From assembly GCF_947507565.1 (NCBI RefSeq), contig NC_089190.1, positions 1,240,001 to 1,304,000 of the forward strand: DNA of 64,000 bases. The letters run 5' to 3'. The notes under the pieces are model-generated. The model worked only from the letters and a program-made list of their open reading frames with translations, was not told where the DNA came from and searched no databases. Made by a program: the position numbers and the translations under genes. Source of the DNA: Oscarella lobularis. Lineage: Eukaryota; Porifera; Homoscleromorpha; Homosclerophorida; Oscarellidae. Shown here one piece after another: positions 1 through 10,900 of the stretch; position 1 is the first letter of the stretch, and every line of letters begins with the position of its first letter.

Positions 1-837
1 CTTGCTAAATAAGTCAATCAGTTGACTAAGAACCTTACGCGTGTCCCGTTCTATACACGCATACCTGGTACCAGCTCTTTCGAAAATACGGCGCCTGCGA
101 CTCCTTCGTCTCGCGCTGCGACGTCAACACCAAGCAAGCGCGCAATGCGGCGGCGGCTCCCTCTCGAATCACCTGCTTCGGATCTCGAACGGCTGTGAAA
201 ATGTTGTCGAAGAACGGCTGGACTTTCTGATAGAAAAGCGTCGGCGCGCTCACGGCCAATTCCCTCAGCAACAGCACCTAAGAAGCGAAAACAATACCAT
301 CAAAATTTCTGACGTCAGAAATAGCTAGCGCCATTACCGCCGCGTGTCGTCGACCATCGGTTCGATCGCCCTGAAGCCATTCCAAGCATCGTTTGACCTC
401 GTATTCGACGTACTCGGCGGTGAACGTGCCGCCGGACAGTGTGATGCGTCCGACGGCTTTTGCCGCCATTTCCATGGCAGCGGCGTCGTTGCATGGCAAC
501 ACGCTGCGAAGGTAGTGCTCGAAGCGACGTATTCTGCTCGAACTGCCGTCGTCGATGCCGACGATTGCCACTAAAGGAGAGTATTGAAACTGTGCGTGGG
601 CGGGGTCGAGAGGGGTCCCCCTTTACTGATTGCCATGACGCCGCCTTTCTTTTCGTGCAATTCCGAACTGGAGACCATTTCGAAGATGGAATGGTAGAGA
701 TCGCTGACGAAGCTCGCGTTCTCGTCGGCCGATACTTCGCGCAGGTCCGTTTCAATGTACTGCTGCATTTGCTTGGCCGTCTTCTCGCGCACGTCGTCGT
801 GACGGCTTTTCAAGCCCGAAACGAACGACTGCAGCAT
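1..837 (-). CDS. MTOR: mTOR kinase, N-terminal HEAT-repeat exons (partial, continues off left edge)
   Basis: This is the N-terminus of the TOR serine/threonine kinase, the nutrient-sensing core of TORC1/TORC2. Three exons are readable: 837-627, 570-338 and 277-65, joined by GT..AG introns of 56 and 60 bp. The joined product runs through motifs shared with vertebrate mTOR: QSFVSGLKSR near the start, ELHEKKGG, GGTFTAEYVEYEVKR, QPFFDNIF and EGAAAALRACL. These belong to the first HEAT (N-HEAT) solenoid. The start ATG at 837 gives MLQSFVSGLKS, slightly shorter than the human N-terminus, so an upstream mini-exon is possible. Only about 210 of roughly 2,500 residues lie in the window; the kinase domain is outside it. 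The start codon lies 73 bp from that of the divergent UBXN6 gene, so the two very likely share a promoter. Confidence 0.95.
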
Positions 838-910
838 CGCGAGAGAGAATGTGGTGTTTTCGAGTAGAGTGCGCTAACCAGACGCCGAATCGCTGTATGT
901 CGCTCAAGTC
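838..910. promoter_or_regulatory. Bidirectional promoter/5'UTR region between mTOR and UBXN6
   Basis: Only 73 bp separate the two divergent start codons. There is no TATA box and no room for separate promoters unless transcription starts inside the genes or upstream exons exist. I infer a shared CpG-type bidirectional promoter; no specific factor site is convincing. Confidence 0.5.
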
Positions 911-2236
911 ATGAAGAATTGGTTTAAAAAGAAGCTTGCGGATTCGAAATTCAAAGGCAAAGGTCACGTTTTGACCGAGGAAAGAAAGGTACCTTCGGCG
1001 GGACCTCAGCGGCCCGCTCAACGCATCGTGCCGACGGCGGAAGCGGCGGCGGCTGGCCAAGCGGCTCTCGCTCGCTTCGAAGACAAGCAAACGGCGTCGG
1101 CGAAAAAGCAAGATCAGCGAAAAGCGATGCGATACGAAATGGAAATAGAAAAACGACGAGCGGAACAGTCACGTGAACCCGAAACGGAAAACGCAGTAAA
1201 AGAATCGTCGCCCGCCGCCGCCGCCGTCGCCTTGGAAACTCCTCCTGGAATTCCCGTATCGGGCGTGGAATTCGTCTGCCCCGTTACAGACGCTGTTGTA
1301 GCTGAAGAAGAAATCGAAGTTCACCTGGAAGCGGCTCTATTGAGCTATCTCGACATCGACGACGAAGAAGAAGAAAATAGTTCTATCAAAGTCGCCGCCT
1401 TGATGATATACTCTCTGAACAAGAGCAAAGAGGTCGTGCAGAGTTGCGTCGACTTGATATCGCGCTACGTCGGCAACGTGACGGACAATCCCGCCGAAGC
1501 GAAATATCGAAAAATTCGCGTGAAAAATCGGGCGTTCCAAGAGCGCGCCGCTCACATGAAAGGAGCGATAGAATTTCTCAATCGAATCGGTTTCAAGAGA
1601 GAAACGCTCGCCAACGACAACGACGAGCAAGAAGATTATCTCGTATTAGCTGGCGACGAGCCCGACGTCGAACTCCTCATCAAAGCGCGAGACATTCTCC
1701 GAGAGACGAAGCCGCTCGTACCGACTCTGAGTCGAAGCCTGCGTCTATTCAGCGCGCCGAAGCAGAATTCGAATCGATTCGACTTGCCGCCTAGTTTCTT
1801 CGCCATGTCGAGCGAGGAACTGAAGGCGGAGCAGCGACGACGAGCGGAGAAAATCGAACAGTCTCGCATCCTGAAGACGAAGGCGATGCGAGAACGGGAA
1901 GCGGCTGCGACGCCATCGCGAAAATATCGCTATTGTGTTATACGCGTTCGGTTGCCCGATGGGATGCTTCTTCAGGGAACGTTTCGGCCGCGGGAGACGG
2001 TCGACGACGTTCGGCAGTTCGCTTGCGGCGCGTTGGCTGACGAGGTTCAGGCGGCCGCGTTCGGATTCATGGATCCGGCGGGTCGGCGAATTCGAAATGA
2101 GGGGGTTAGTCTCGCCGAAGCCGGTTTGGTGCCTAGTGCCGTGTTGAGCGTCGCTTTCGATCCGGAGACGAGTCGCAGTCTTCAGTCGCCGTATTGCCGA
2201 TTGGATTTGCTTGACAAGCTCGAGACTTTGGGCTGA
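911..2236 (+). CDS. UBXN6: UBX domain protein 6 (p97/VCP cofactor), intronless
   Basis: A single open frame of 441 residues, the same size as vertebrate UBXN6/UBXD1 (441). This cofactor binds the AAA ATPase p97/VCP and works in endolysosomal sorting, lysophagy and mitophagy. The N-terminus (MKNWFKKKLADSKFKGKG) matches the basic start of the family, and a VCP-interacting helix lies in the alanine-rich stretch near residues 45-60. A PUB domain spans about residues 135-260, with the conserved KYRKIRVKNRAFQER segment. A UBX domain spans about residues 345-420, with RVRLPDGMLLQGTFRPRE and ending in GLVPSAVLSVAFD. The linker carries FELP-like FDLPPSFFAMSSEELKAEQ, also conserved. Having no intron is unusual among its intron-rich neighbours and could reflect intron loss or old retroposition, but the divergent pairing with mTOR argues that it is functional. 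Confidence 0.95.
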   Translation: MKNWFKKKLADSKFKGKGHVLTEERKVPSAGPQRPAQRIVPTAEAAAAGQAALARFEDKQTASAKKQDQRKAMRYEMEIEKRRAEQSREPETENAVKESSPAAAAVALETPPGIPVSGVEFVCPVTDAVVAEEEIEVHLEAALLSYLDIDDEEEENSSIKVAALMIYSLNKSKEVVQSCVDLISRYVGNVTDNPAEAKYRKIRVKNRAFQERAAHMKGAIEFLNRIGFKRETLANDNDEQEDYLVLAGDEPDVELLIKARDILRETKPLVPTLSRSLRLFSAPKQNSNRFDLPPSFFAMSSEELKAEQRRRAEKIEQSRILKTKAMREREAAATPSRKYRYCVIRVRLPDGMLLQGTFRPRETVDDVRQFACGALADEVQAAAFGFMDPAGRRIRNEGVSLAEAGLVPSAVLSVAFDPETSRSLQSPYCRLDLLDKLETLG

Positions 2237-2378
2237 ATGAATGAGTCGTTGGTGTCATGTGTTGTTTAGTTACGCAACTGCGTCTTATCTAGTTTGGTTC
2301 ACGAGAAAAAGAGAGCGATTTTCTCACCGCCAGTCAGTCTTCCGCTGTGATTAGTCCAAGTTCCGTTTGAATTTCTAA

Positions 2379-3513
2379 TTACATTGAGTTGCTAGAAGGT
2401 TCTGTGCTTGCTGTAGGCCTACCTGTAAACGATGGCCGTTGGTCTGCGTCCGGAATAGAGCACCTTGCTTGAAGGTCGTCGTAGTTTTCTGGAGACTTCG
2501 CTTGGGGAGGCGGCAGGGTTTGTCTTGACTTCACAATTTCGTGAACAACAGTTGGTAGTTCGTCTATGGAATTTTAACAAAATTAGAAACGCAATGATTT
2601 ATAGATAGGCCCATTTACCTTGATATGGATGCTTCAGTTCTCGTATTTCCCAAAGAATGACACCGAAACTAAGAAGAATCAAAGTCGTCTTCAGGAAGCG
2701 AATGCAAACTATGACGTACCTGTAGACGTCTGACTTCTTAGCATACTCCAGCTTCTTTCCTTCAGGCAGCAATTGAGGAGAGTATCTCTCAGGAGCAATG
2801 TAAACGACAGTGCCGGCTGGACGTTCGCCGCCTCGACGCTCACTGGTAATAGTGCTGATACCTCGCATTTTTGACAAACCAAAATCACATATCTATTTTA
2901 TTTAATTAAAAATAATTAAAACCTCCCGAGTCAATTTTTACTTTGCAAATGTATAGCCCTTCTTGTCGGCGAATCAAAACGTTCTGAGGTTTCAAGTCCT
3001 GATGTATGACCGCCGGCGTCTGGGCGTGAAGGTGAGCCATTCCATCAGCAATTTGCCTTGACATCCTCAGACGATTATTCCACTTTCGAAATGCAGCGCA
3101 ATCTTCGTAAGAAGAATCGAGACAGCTCTCCAAGTCTTTGCCTTCGACGAACTCGACGAGGAGTCCGTAGCACCGAGGCGAGTCGCACACGCCGACCAAT
3201 TCGACGATGTGGGGATGACGTGGAATGCTCAGTAGAATTCCCGCCTCTTTTTCTAGGTCTTTCGTTTGTCTAAACGACCGAGCAGATTGTGTTGAGAGAT
3301 TTTCTCCCGTTGCTGCTCTTCTCACTCAGCATTTCTTCTTCGTTTGTAGATTCTTTTGAAAGCCACTAGACGATCGACGACAGGAGACTTTGTGAGACGA
3401 GCTCGGAAGACTTCAGCAAAACCTCCGCAGCCAAGAAAGTCATTCTCTTCGTCGTACGATAGATCTTTCTCTACGTACACCTTGGAAGCGTCAATTTCTC
3501 GTGTTAGCGACAT
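2379..3513 (-). CDS. TKL-like protein kinase (RIPK/MLK-type catalytic domain)
   Basis: A multi-exon gene coding for little more than a kinase domain. The start is the ATG at 3513 (MSLTREIDASKVYVEKDL); a longer frame upstream exists but lacks similarity. The first exon carries the glycine loop GCGGFAEVF and the lysine strand VAFKRI. The second carries subdomains III-VI, with the catalytic loop HQDLKPQN. After an intron ending near 2896 come CDFGLSK and an activation segment with GTVVYIAPERY. Short exons then give SFGVILWEI and HPYQG, and the last exon carries the closing C..(x)..RPSF motif near 2440. The stop is TAA at 2381-2379. The order and the RPSF ending suit tyrosine-kinase-like kinases. 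Substrate and pathway cannot be read. The catalytic arginine of HRD is Gln here, which often means no activation-loop phosphorylation is needed. Convergent with UBXN6. Confidence 0.83.
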
Positions 3514-5036
3514 TACGAAGCAGTGCGCTAACCGATCACGTGTACAGAAATGAAAAAAATGCGCGGGTCGAAGAGTAGTGAGGTGTGAGTGAGGTGTAGA
3601 TGCAGTCAACATGCAGAACCAGACAATTTAGAAATCGTACAACTGATATCATCTTTCTCAACAAAGTCTTTACTGCTCTACCACCTCAAAAACAGATTTT
3701 GATAATTTTTAGCCAATAAAATTTTCTTGCTTGAGAGAGCACCGACACCACAAAGGTGCTAGCCAATCCCCACAAGAAAAAATCCACTCAAGAACAGCAG
3801 GGCAGAGCAGCTGGCAATGACACCATAGACTAAAGTCTATGATGACACCACGTCTCCACGACATTTTGGGCTTACACGCTTACACGTACGGTTTGATGCA
3901 ATGGAGTCTCCGATTTCGCATGTCAACTGACTCGGTGATTTTGTATGCCCCGTGGGTCTTAATAAAAATTCGATCTAAATGCTGTTATTGACTGGTAAGG
4001 AGGGTGTTAACAGAGAGAAACCCATCATTTAATACCATAGATTTATTGTATTGAATATACGGGACCTTCTCTACGCATGCTTCAAGCGTCTATCTTTTCT
4101 CGGACATTGATTTCCTCTTCCCGCATGGCGCAGAGGACCAGGGATCTGTCATTGCCTCTCTTTCGAAACAATTCAATTGGTGCTGAAAACTTTCGTGCTT
4201 CAGGAGAGAATTTCAACTCGATTCGATGCGAACTTTCAGCTTGACGCAAACTTTCAACGGCTTCCGTGGGGTGCATATCCTTCTTCAAGGTAATTCATTC
4301 CTGTGTCGCCTACAAACTGTTCCTACGATTTGTCCGGGGGCCCCTTTCTGACACTTCATCACCAACCGCTGAGCCTTCACCCCTAAACAAAGACGCTGTA
4401 CTTTCATTTTCTTTTTGAGTCACGCGAAGTTAATATCAATGCTTTTTGGAATTATTGGGATTATACACTATATTGGATCATCACGTGTCGTGTGATGCCA
4501 GACTTGGGATTTCTACGGTAGAAGCGTCGTTTTTGTCGAAAAGACAAGGTGCGCGGTTCTGTTTAGTACAACGCGCAAGTTAACATAATGTTTTTAAATT
4601 TGCCAATGAAAACATATCGATGTTGAAGACGAAGAGCACTAAGAGCCATTTTGCCTTGGCTCAAGCATGCGTTTGTAGAGACGCTAAACCTGATCTCACT
4701 GCGGCCTGATCTGGGTCTAACCTGTATTGACGCATGCGTGGGTTCGATCGCTTCGCAGAAGCCTTGGTTGAACAGAAAGACTCGCTATGACTCGTCTCCT
4801 TGGATCTTCTTGGGCGTTTCTCTTCATAGAAATCTGCATGAGTCACTGGATCACCGAAATCGTGGGGGGGGCCCTCCCTCCCCCAACTTCTGTCTCCAAG
4901 TTCTCCACGGTTTATTGGACGGGACCGCCATAGTTGGTAATTAGCACAGTTGTAGTCTTTTGTGAGTGGGTCCTGAGCTCTTGCTGTAGTTCTCAACCAA
5001 ACCTCAAATAGAACGTTCGACTTTGGGTGCGAGAAA
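3514..5036. other. Intergenic region without recognised gene
   Basis: About 1.5 kb between the kinase start and the next gene. It holds short imperfect palindromes (for example around 3825-3842 and 4480-4498), a G/C run at 4863-4885 and a few frames of 65-130 codons without recognisable similarity. A minus-strand frame at 4082-4276 (ATG at 4276) is charged and could be an exon, but nothing supports it. Two CATGCG words at 4666 and 4733 sit in loosely inverted surroundings and may be remnants of a mobile element. Confidence 0.4.
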
Positions 5037-5866
5037 ATGCTCAGGGTAGTCACGCACGTTGCGTTTACGGCGATTCAGTCAGCCTTTGCCTATAAGCAAA
5101 GCAGAAATCAAACCTTGTCCAATGCTTGTGAGCTGCGGACAGAAAGCAATGTTACGAGGATCTCATGTGACGTGAACGTGACGGATATTTGCTGTGGGGA
5201 TGTAATTTACATTAATGGGTTCTACTGGACAACTCCGCCTCAAAAAACACTTTTGTGTTTTGAAACAGCCAATGTGACTTTTACGTGTCAAAATGGTAAA
5301 TACAAAATAGATGAGATTATATATGAATTTCCTGTATATGCTTTCAAAGGGACAATGGAATGTCTCGGATCAGATTCTGGTTAGTGTGTGACGTTGATTA
5401 TGAGATTCAGCTCAGCTGCCTGCTGTAGTTTCTAATAACACAGGAGCGCCACCCACGGCATCGACATCTCCAAATCAAACCGTGTCTAGTACTAGCAGTA
5501 AGGAAATAATTATTAAACTATGTTCAATATGTGTGTTTTTCTAAGGCATAACGGATGACCCAAAGTCGGTTCCTCCTGGTTAGTACAGTATATAAAAATG
5601 ATTATTAGATCCGTTTTCTCAGCTGCCTGCTGTCACAGCAACCAGCACTCCCCCTACAAAGGATGATTACGGTACGTATACAGTATCTCAAATTCATTTG
5701 TGGGAATAGCATGTGTTGATGTACTCTAGACTACACCTGGCTGTGGGCTAGTGGGATTGTCGTGTTTATTTTGATCATCAGTTTTTTCATCATCTATCAT
5801 GCCTTCAAGAAGCTGGGGTGGTTTCAACAGAAGAAACAAAGGAAAACGAAGATGAGCATACAGTAG
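5037..5866 (+). CDS. Small type I membrane glycoprotein, unknown function
   Basis: Not recognised as a named family. The first exon (5037-5379) starts with a signal peptide (MLRVVTHVAFTAIQSAFA). An ectodomain of about 95 residues follows, with eight or more cysteines and several NxT/NxS sites. Three very small exons near 5442-5499, 5546-5580 and 5638-5671 encode Ser/Thr/Pro-rich stalk pieces (for example TASTSPNQTVSSTSS). The last exon (from about 5730) encodes a transmembrane helix (ASGIVVFILIISFFIIY) and a short basic tail ending KTKMSIQ, with TAG at 5864-5866. In this reading every intron is phase 1, so each stalk exon can be skipped without a frameshift. Total length is about 205 residues. 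It could be a receptor subunit, adhesion molecule or ligand. The exon chain is my reading of splice sites and needs transcript support. Confidence 0.65.
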
Positions 5867-6015
5867 GACAAATTTACCATGAAACAATAAATGCACTAAA
5901 CGCCGCGCCAATGGAACAAACAAACTGGCTAGAAAAAGATGATAGACTGTTTGCACGTTGATTTTCAAATCAAATTCATGGTACGCAGTTGTTTGTTGGA
6001 TTTCGCTCACGCTTC

Positions 6016-7734
6016 TTACGCGTCCTTGTCGTCCTCGTCTTCTCTCTGCGTCATTTCGTCGAACTCAATTCTCATAGGCATTTTACCATACGCTGGATTT
6101 TCGTTCATTGGGATTGAGGACGCTAGAGGCAGCGTCTTGAAAACTGCATTGCAGTGAGACTTATCTTCTCCCGATTCCAGTCGGATTTTCAACTTTCGTG
6201 AATGCCTTAGTGAGCGAATATATTATCACTGATATTATTTAACAATATAATGCTTACCTGTAGGCCGAATGCGCTGCAACAGCCGTTGCTAAAATGAATA
6301 AGAGTGTTGAAAAGCCTGCGACTGTGGCTAGTATCCAAACTAAAGTTGTTCTGTTTGAGTCTTCGTCTGTTTTCCCTTCGCCTAGCAAATATCTGAACTT
6401 TTATGCGGATAAGGTCAGAATGCGCTTTGTACTGCTTGCAATTTGCGTCGTTGGGCTCTCATGAAGGAATGCTTTTGAATTTGCTCGCATTGCTGTCGCG
6501 GCAGAAGGAATCCTGTGCACGTATTTGGTGCTAACGACGGTAACGACGGTAGGAACAGGGCTGGTAGCCGTCGAGTCTTCATTGATTACTGGCGACTGCA
6601 GATGCGTCTGTGGGTCCCAATCCAGAAAAACGACGGGATTGCAGAGTCGCTGATCAGTGATTCCCTGCACGTGAAACCGGAAAGCTCTCTTTGGCGAATT
6701 ATCCTGATTGCTGATCCAAAACTCCAGGTAACGTTGAAAGTCCAAATCGTACAGCAGGTAGTTTGAACTGGAATGCGTTTCTAGTGACTGCGTCACGGTA
6801 ACGTTTACAGGAGAGAAAAATCGAACCGACAGTGAACCTTTGACAAAAGGACGTTAGAATAGAATCTGAATTCTTCTACTTTCTACTAGAACTCGTTACT
6901 AAGAATACCGTTATCGCTTTTGATTTCTGATTTGATTTCCTCGAATGAAACTTTATTTTTTCCTGTGAGCAGAAACGTGGTTGTTCCGACTTCAGTGTCA
7001 AAAGGACTCGTTCTGTAATTAGGTTCCGTCAAAATCGTTGCATTTGTGCTGCTTTCTCTTTTTTGAGTCAAGACAATGTGAGCTGGCTTACTGCCCGCGA
7101 GAAGCGATGCTTTAAAGGAAAATCCACCCGCAGTGACGTCAAGCGTTTGCGCAATCCTGATGGGATCTAGTTCGAAAAGAAGGAAAAGTGACTGGTCGTT
7201 GTGAAAGCATTGGCTCATGCTAGGTGTGCATGCAGTGTTATACATTGAATGAGAATTCTAGCAGTTTTGCTCTGCTTCCGTCGTTCATTCTTATGTTTAT
7301 TGGGTAGAACAACAAAAGAACGAAATATCGAGTTATTTAGCTGGTAAAGTATTGGGCCAATTGTTAGGATAACGGTTCCGTTTGCAAATGTCGCAGGTTT
7401 CAGTAAAGATGAGTACTTGCTTTCTTCAATACGTTTAGTGTCATTCATCGTCCAATGGCTGCTGTCCAGGATATGTGATGTTCTGTCATACCTGTAGCTA
7501 ACAGTGACGGTGGCGTTGGGAGGCAACCAAACGATCTGATTTTCAGTTGTTACATCGACTTTAGCGCGTTTCAAAACTATAAAAAGTCAAATTTCAGCTT
7601 TAGCAAGTTTGTTACAACAATGTTTGTCAGTATAAACAGGCACCTTGTCGATTGCCCCCCTTCAAAAAGTAATGTTCAGAATCAACTAAGCGAACGGCCA
7701 GTTGCATGACAAGCAGAGCATTAAAGCGGTTCAT
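6016..7734 (-). CDS. Single-pass membrane protein with NPxY-type tail, unknown function
   Basis: No family recognised. Exon 1 (7734-7644) encodes a signal peptide (MNRFNALLVMQLAVRLVDSE) and splices to an exon starting at 7576. The ectodomain continues through frames ending near 7240, then 7170-6886 and 6796-6430. It has many NxT/NxS sites, suits a beta-rich extracellular region and shows no clear cysteine pattern. Near 6370-6260 an exon encodes a membrane helix (LVWILATVAGFSTLLILILA), and the last exon encodes a tail with ENPAYGKMP and an acidic end (TQREDEDDKDA) before TAA at 6018-6016. NPAY is an NPxY-type endocytosis/PTB motif. The gene is divergent from the MAM receptor (261 bp between start codons), and its tail shares the NPxYG theme with that protein, so the two may act in related signalling. 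Internal exon limits are approximate. Confidence 0.62.
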
Positions 7735-7995
7735 CGTCACCCTGACCGAATGAATTCTCTCGGATATACGAAGACTTTTCTATAGATAAACAACTCTTGT
7801 TTCTATTCCGGCTGTATAAGCTTGTACTTCCGCTGGACTCATATGATCCGAAAAAGCTTCCAGCAACGGTTCACTGCGGTTCCGACTTCCTCGTAGTCCT
7901 TCATTTCACGGAAATTTACGATCGCGTGCTCGAAGCGTGACGTCACGGCTAGACTATTGTTCCGTTTGCCAGTGTTTGGTACACTGGGAAGAGAA

Positions 7996-10900
7996 ATGAC
8001 ACAACGTTTCGCTCGGTGCCTATACGTCTACTGGGTACTACTGCAGTCCTCGTGCACTTCCGTCATAGGTAAGGATGACGTTTCACGGCGGCGTCTGCTC
8101 ACAACTTTGAAGCATCGATCCCATCGATCGTAGACTTTGGCAAGTGTACCTTCGAGACCGACGACTGCGGTTGGACGAAACGACTGAGTTCGAAATTCCC
8201 GTGGACTCGCGTATCGGCCGAAACGACGACGATAGTCCCGGACGCCCCGACCGCCGATTACACGTTCGGAACAAGACAAGGGGCGTTCTTATACGCGTCG
8301 GCCTCGTCTCCAAACTCGTCGCGTCGGGCAACGATCATCGAAAGCGAGCCTCTTCATCCCGAAGACGGCGTATGCGGAGTGCGTCTCGCGCACGCCGCCG
8401 GACGATCTCGTCTCGTCGTTCGTCTCGACGACAGGATGCTCGCCGAACTGCGATCGGTCTATCGCGCGTGGACAGTCAGCGCGATCGCGTTCGCCATCGC
8501 GACGCAGTCCGTTCTTTCGGTCGAGTTGGAAGTCGAAGAAGGGAAGACGGATGGCTTCGCGGCTTTGGACAACATCCAATTTTTGCCTTGTGCACGTAAG
8601 TATACGGTAATCTCAGGAAACAGCTCATCCTTGTCTAACCAGAGATAATATTATCTCTAACCACATCAGACCGCTAGTGTAGAAGTGGTCACTAAACAGA
8701 ATTATTTATGACTTATTTGATTTGAAGTATATGGAAGTTACCGAGGATGAGGTGTGTACATAAAGTCTTTTCTGTACTCTAAATATCCTAGGATGCACGT
8801 TTGAGTTGGGCCTCTGTGGCTGGGCGTCGGTGGACGGAGATGTGACGTGGTCGGTCAATCGAGGCAGCACGCCATCTCCTGGAACTGGCCCGTCCTCTGA
8901 TAATACGGTGGAAACGCTCTATGGTCACTACCTAGTTGCCGAGGCGTTGGGAAATGCGCACAAGGAAGCGCGGCTCATTAGTCCGTGGATTAACGTCGAT
9001 GACAACATCTGTTCGATTCAGCTCTTTACGCATACGTACGGAAAAGATATGGGCGAACTCGAACTCGACGTAGTTCTTCCGGACGGAAAAGTAGCCCAGA
9101 ATTGGATACTGGTAAACGTCGACCAGGGAAATCGTTGGATATTCCGTGAACGACGAGTAGTGCTCTCCTCATCCATGACTAAATATCGATATGAATTCAA
9201 AGCAATCATCGGCTCTGGCATCAAGAGCGATATGGCCATAGACGACATCGAATTCTTGCCTTGCGCCGGTAATGTTCTCCAAATCTATTTGTAATTTGTT
9301 TTATTAGAGCATTATCTTTAGATACCGTGAAATGTTCATTCGGCCAGGACATGTGTTCATGGAATTACGGCTACAACCCGTCACGACGGGTTCAGTGGAA
9401 GCTGAAACCGCGATCCAGACCTAACGAAGTTATCATTAGTTACCGCAATCGCTTGGTTGCCAACTTTACGTCTGACAGTATTCCAGTGAACGAGAGTGCG
9501 GCAGTCGAAGGACGACTTCTCGAAACCTCTGACGAAATTTGCTCTCTTCAGGTCGAGTATGAAATGACCGGGGCCTTCACGAGCATGTCGACGCTGCTCG
9601 TTCGAGTCTACCCTACGAGCCGATTTGGACGCTCGAACGACGTGCTTCTGTCTCGACGTGGCGACTCTCAACCGGTTGGAATTTCAGAAGTGACGATATC
9701 GACTCCAAGTTACCGGTACGTCTTTATCGAATCGAGACGACATGCGATGGAGAAAGGAGCATATGTCATTCACAGCCTACGGTATCTCTCCTGCTTTTGT
9801 AAGTACTACACGCTTATTCACTATTTATTCTAATATTCTTTGATAGACTCGACGTTTGACGAGAATCCTCGTCGAGATCTTTGGAAGGACACTTCGAGAA
9901 GGGGTGTTGGTGCCCAGTGGGTTCGTAACCTCGCCGGAGTCTGCGTGCACCAGCACTGTCTTCCGGAAAGCGATCACACGTACGGTTCGGCGCAGCCGGG
10001 TCGCTACTATCTCGCTCACGGGCAAGGCTCCGCGCAATTGACTCGATCGGATGTTCCCGGTTCGTATTGTGGCGTTCGCTTTTGGTACTACGCTGTCGGA
10101 ACGCCACGGCTTCGCGTCAAGGTTTCGGGGTCTCGGACTCCGATTGATGTTGCTATTAGCAGCGATATGGGATCGTGGATGCCGAGCGAAGTGACGTTTC
10201 GATTTTCGAATCCCTCAAAGAACCAAGTTACATTTATTGCGTCTGATCTGGATGATCGTAGCAGTCTGGCTATTGACGACATTGAACTGACCCCGTGTCC
10301 AGGTGGCTCGGCTTCCTGCATTTCTTCTCGCGAAGTAATTCTGTACGTTTAGATGCTAAAGTCTGCACGTTCGAAACCGGCTTATGCAGTTGGAGTCCAG
10401 GCGACGACTCGGACAGCGCTGAGTGGATTCGTTGGCGAGGCACGGCGTACGAAAAAACGCTGACGGACTACACGAAAAAAACGCCGAACGGTCACTACCT
10501 TCTTTTCGCTCCTCTGAAGCAAACGAACGGTCGACACGACGCTTCGCTTAACGGAGTTCCCATCGACTTGACATCGAACGTTTGCGGCGTGGGATTCCGG
10601 TACGTGCTGGATCCCAATTGCAACGACTCGTTGCTCTGGGTTTCCATGGTCTATTCGACTCAGACGTTCGTTATTTGGGCGTCCAAGGCCGGAAAGGAAT
10701 TATCGTGGCAGTATGCAAGGCTCCTCTTTCGGCTCTCTCTCAATAGTACGTCTCACGCGCAATTCCGTGCGCGCACCAACGGGCAGTGCATCGTAGCGAT
10801 AGACAACGTTAATTACGTATTATGTTCAGGTAGGGGAATTGGTTCTATTTCTTGACATATGCAGAGAGTTTGATTTCTTTTAGAACTGCAGCAGCCTGAG

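Noticed and set aside
4082-4276. Charged minus-strand frame as a possible gene or exon
   Set aside because: No start context, no partner exon with good splice sites and no recognisable family; left as open.
4661-5053. Frames on both strands and a GGTTCGATC word resembling a tRNA B box near 4741
   Set aside because: No A box, no acceptor or T-stem pairing, and no protein similarity.
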